This document shows positions 41,656 to 43,413 of a stretch of 43,413 nucleotides of DNA, in pieces. The DNA is taken from NCBI GenBank assembly GCA_016213675.1, contig JACQZW010000040.1:1-43413 (forward strand). The letters are read 5' to 3'. The DNA comes from Acidobacteriota bacterium. GTDB lineage: Bacteria; Acidobacteriota; Thermoanaerobaculia; Thermoanaerobaculales; Thermoanaerobaculaceae. A model generated the notes under the pieces. That model worked only from the letters and a program-made list of their open reading frames with translations, had not been told where the DNA came from and searched no databases. Numbering within the stretch: the first letter of the stretch is position 1; each line of letters opens with the position of its first letter. A program made the position numbers and the translations under genes.

Positions 41656-42366
41656 GTGAGGCGCGCCGACCGGCTCTTCCGCCTGCTCCTCGAGCTGCGC
41701 CGCGGGCGAGTCGTCACCGCGGATCAGCTCGCCAGGAGGCTCGAGGTTTCCGCGCGCACCGTCTACCGCGACGTCGCCGACCTGTCGGCGTCGGGCGTGC
41801 CGATCTGCGGCGAGACCGGCGTCGGCTACCGCCTGGCCGGGTTCGAGCTGCCGCCGCTCATGTTCGACCGCGACGAGGTCGAGGCGCTCGCCCTCGGGGC
41901 GCGCACCGCCGAGGCGTGGGGCGACGCCGCCCTGGCCCGCGCCGCCCGCTCGGCGCTGGCCAAGATCGAGGCGGCGCTGCCGCGCGGGCGGGAGCGGCTC
42001 GTCGAGGAGACGCGCCTCTACGTCCCGACCTGGGGCGAGCCGCCGGGCGAGCGGCTGCCGCTGGCCGACCTGCGCCGGGCGATCCGCGAGCGCCACCCGG
42101 TTCGCCTCGACTACCGCGACGAGCAGGGTCGGGCGAGCGACCGCACGGTGCGACCGCTCGCCCTCGCCTTCTATCCGCCGCGCTGGCTCCTCATCGCGTG
42201 GTGCGAGCTGCGCGGTGACTTCCGCAACTTCCGGCTCGACCGCATCGCCGGCTGCGCCGTGGCCGACGGTGTCTTCCCCGACGAGCCGGGCACGACCCTC
42301 GCCGACTACGTGCGCCAAGTCGAGGCCGAGGCCGCCGCCTGGCAGGCCCGTCAGTCGTCGCCGTAG
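41656..42366 (+). CDS. HTH/WYL-domain transcriptional regulator (YafY/DeoR-like)
   Basis: This is a 236-residue cytoplasmic regulator. An N-terminal winged HTH of the DeoR/HTH_11 type (about 1-60) has ADQLARRLEVSARTVYRDVA and GVPICGETGVGYRL. A WYL domain follows (about 125-205), with PVRLDYRDEQG and RTVRPLALAFYPPRWLLIAW. The usual WYL tripeptide is replaced by WLL. WYL domains are thought to bind small ligands or nucleic acid, and many YafY members control stress or defence genes; the target here is unknown. GTG 41656 is favoured by GGGAGG at 41644-41649; an upstream ATG at 41596 gives a Pro/Arg-rich extension with no domain. It overlaps the DinB gene tail-to-tail by 16 bp. Confidence 0.88.
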   Translation: MRRADRLFRLLLELRRGRVVTADQLARRLEVSARTVYRDVADLSASGVPICGETGVGYRLAGFELPPLMFDRDEVEALALGARTAEAWGDAALARAARSALAKIEAALPRGRERLVEETRLYVPTWGEPPGERLPLADLRRAIRERHPVRLDYRDEQGRASDRTVRPLALAFYPPRWLLIAWCELRGDFRNFRLDRIAGCAVADGVFPDEPGTTLADYVRQVEAEAAAWQARQSSP

Positions 42367-42827
42367 GGCATCGCCGGCACCTTGCCGAGCAGCCGCGCGT
42401 AGACCGCCAGCGAGCCGCGGTGGTGCGCGGTGTGGTCGGCGATCCCGGTGACGGTGTAGGCGCGCGCCCGGGGTGGCAGGATCGGGTTCTCGGCGATCGT
42501 CTCGCCGAGCTTCGCCTCGGGCATCGCCTCGACGGCGGCGCGGAGGCGTCCCCACGCCTCGCCGAGCCACCGGCGCGCCTCGGCGAGCGACTGAACGCGC
42601 GCTAACTCGGCGGCCATCGCCTCCCAGTCCATCGTCCAGCGGTCCTCGAACCCGCCCGCGCGGAACCAGTCGATCGACTGCGCCACGTGGGCGATCTGGG
42701 CGGTGACGGTCATCGTCTCCGGCGTCGGGCTGAACCCCGCGTCGGCCTCCTCGAGCACACGGGTGGTGCGGTCGAAGAACTTCCGGGTCGCCTCGATGTC
42801 GGCCAGCGCTTCGGTCTTGAGGTCCAT
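42351..42827 (-). CDS. DinB-family (DfsB/YfiT-like) protein
   Basis: This is a 158-residue four-helix protein. Conserved His positions are IAHVAQSIDWFR (H47) and GIADHTAHHRGSLAVYARLL (DHxxHHRGxL), which together form the metal site of the DinB/YfiT superfamily. Members are damage-inducible or thiol-dependent transferases (bacillithiol or mycothiol type); the substrate here is not known. AAAGGAGACGACACC precedes the ATG at 42827. The 3' end overlaps the WYL regulator. Confidence 0.88.
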   Translation of the reverse strand: MDLKTEALADIEATRKFFDRTTRVLEEADAGFSPTPETMTVTAQIAHVAQSIDWFRAGGFEDRWTMDWEAMAAELARVQSLAEARRWLGEAWGRLRAAVEAMPEAKLGETIAENPILPPRARAYTVTGIADHTAHHRGSLAVYARLLGKVPAMPYGDD

Positions 42828-42908
42828 GGTGTCGTCTCCTTTCGCGGCGCCGCGGCGGTCCGCCGCGCGCCGGGAGGAGTATCGACGGCCCCTCCTGCCA
42901 CCGTCCTG

Positions 42909-43413
42909 TCAGGAGCCGTCGCCGCCCGGGCCGCCGATGTCGCGGTGGAGCGCGATCATCGCCTCGCGGACGTGGTGCATCAGGGCGTCGCGGTCGGCCT
43001 CGGCGAGGCCGGCGGTCGGGATCGGCTCGCCGACCTTGACGCGCACCGAGCCGGGCCGCAGCGTGAAGGTGCCCGGCGGCATGACGCCGGCGGTCCCCTC
43101 GACGGCGATCGGCACGATCGGCACGCCGGCCTCGAGCGCGACCACGAACGGACCCTTCTTGAACGGTTGGATGCGGCGGTCCCGGGCGCGCGTCCCCTCC
43201 GGGTAGACGAGGATGCTGGCGCCGGCGCGAATGTGCCGGCCGGCTTCGGCCAGGCTCTCGATCGCCGACTCGCGGTCCGAGCGGTCGACGAAGACCATCC
43301 CCGTCGCCCACATGTACCAGCCGAGGAACGGCGTGTACTTGAGCGAGTGCTTGGCGACGAAGCGGAGGTTCTGCGGGATGGTCGCGAAGGCGATCACGAT
43401 GTCGAAGAACGAC
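42909..43413 (-). CDS. plsC: 1-acyl-sn-glycerol-3-phosphate acyltransferase (PlsC family), N-terminally truncated by the window edge
   Basis: About 168 codons are present; the start lies beyond 43413. The visible frame begins SFFDIVIAFA. The Asp is probably the D of the NHxxxxD catalytic motif, with its His just outside the window. Following blocks are RFVAKHSLKYTPFLGWYMWA, GMVFVDRSD, ILVYPEGTRARD with the substrate-binding EGTR, and PFVVALEAGVPIVPIAVEGT. It acylates lysophosphatidate to phosphatidate at the inner membrane. The frame ends in GGPGGDGS. The membrane-helix N-terminus is missing from view. Confidence 0.93.
   Translation of the reverse strand, partial: SFFDIVIAFATIPQNLRFVAKHSLKYTPFLGWYMWATGMVFVDRSDRESAIESLAEAGRHIRAGASILVYPEGTRARDRRIQPFKKGPFVVALEAGVPIVPIAVEGTAGVMPPGTFTLRPGSVRVKVGEPIPTAGLAEADRDALMHHVREAMIALHRDIGGPGGDGS

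Overview
The window is about 43.4 kb of very GC-rich bacterial chromosome with roughly 35 genes. The gene mix suggests an Acidobacteriota member, probably near Thermoanaerobaculia or Holophagae: an Oar-like TonB-dependent receptor with a carboxypeptidase-regulatory N-terminus, a Ser/Thr kinase fused to a WD40-like propeller, VIT/vWA, DUF1579, DUF2911 and DUF4199 proteins, and many secreted proteins of unknown role. This is inference; no rRNA or other taxonomic marker is present. No tRNA, rRNA, CRISPR array, transposase or integrase was seen.

Layout. 1-5.6 kb: a truncated secreted protein, a quinone oxidoreductase, a small YvlD/holin-like membrane protein, a striking 26-bp-unit inverted repeat, and the TonB receptor. 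5.8-12.3 kb: a sugar-type ABC ATPase, 4-alpha-glucanotransferase, a Tat-exported PLP enzyme, a DUF1579 protein and a membrane HD-GYP protein with a rewritten GYP motif. 12.3-20.3 kb: secreted proteins, a saccharopine-dehydrogenase-like reductase, a VIT/vWA protein, a ferritin-like protein, a DUF1820 protein, and a zinc metalloprotease/PA protein with a small partner. 20.3-28.4 kb: a TPR protein, a membrane protein with an NPCBM-like end, sfsA, a 1,272-residue secreted protein with 11 repeats, and a CpcT/CpeT-like protein. The repeat-protein gene sits between two identical 107-bp copies of the sfsA 3' end. 28.5-34.9 kb: an unknown gene overlapping fumarylacetoacetase, small membrane proteins, a second ferritin-like protein, a DUF2911 protein and an L,D-transpeptidase. 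35.2-43.4 kb: the kinase/propeller protein, a C69 dipeptidase, a candidate selenoprotein, a second DUF1579 protein, a WYL regulator, a DinB protein and a truncated PlsC acyltransferase.

The strongest discovery candidate is the gene at 39770-40864 on the minus strand. It reads as a secreted thioredoxin-fold protein if an in-frame TGA is decoded as selenocysteine in a UPIC redox motif. A hairpin with a GGUC loop follows the TGA at the same spacing as the E. coli fdhF SECIS. Ordinary gene calling splits or truncates this gene.

Several intergenic regions, mostly between convergent genes, carry 7-bp tandem arrays, REP-like palindromes and strong hairpins. An octamer GCTANNNT recurs 5' of start codons and looks like this organism's -10 element; several genes that lack a Shine-Dalgarno site appear leaderless.
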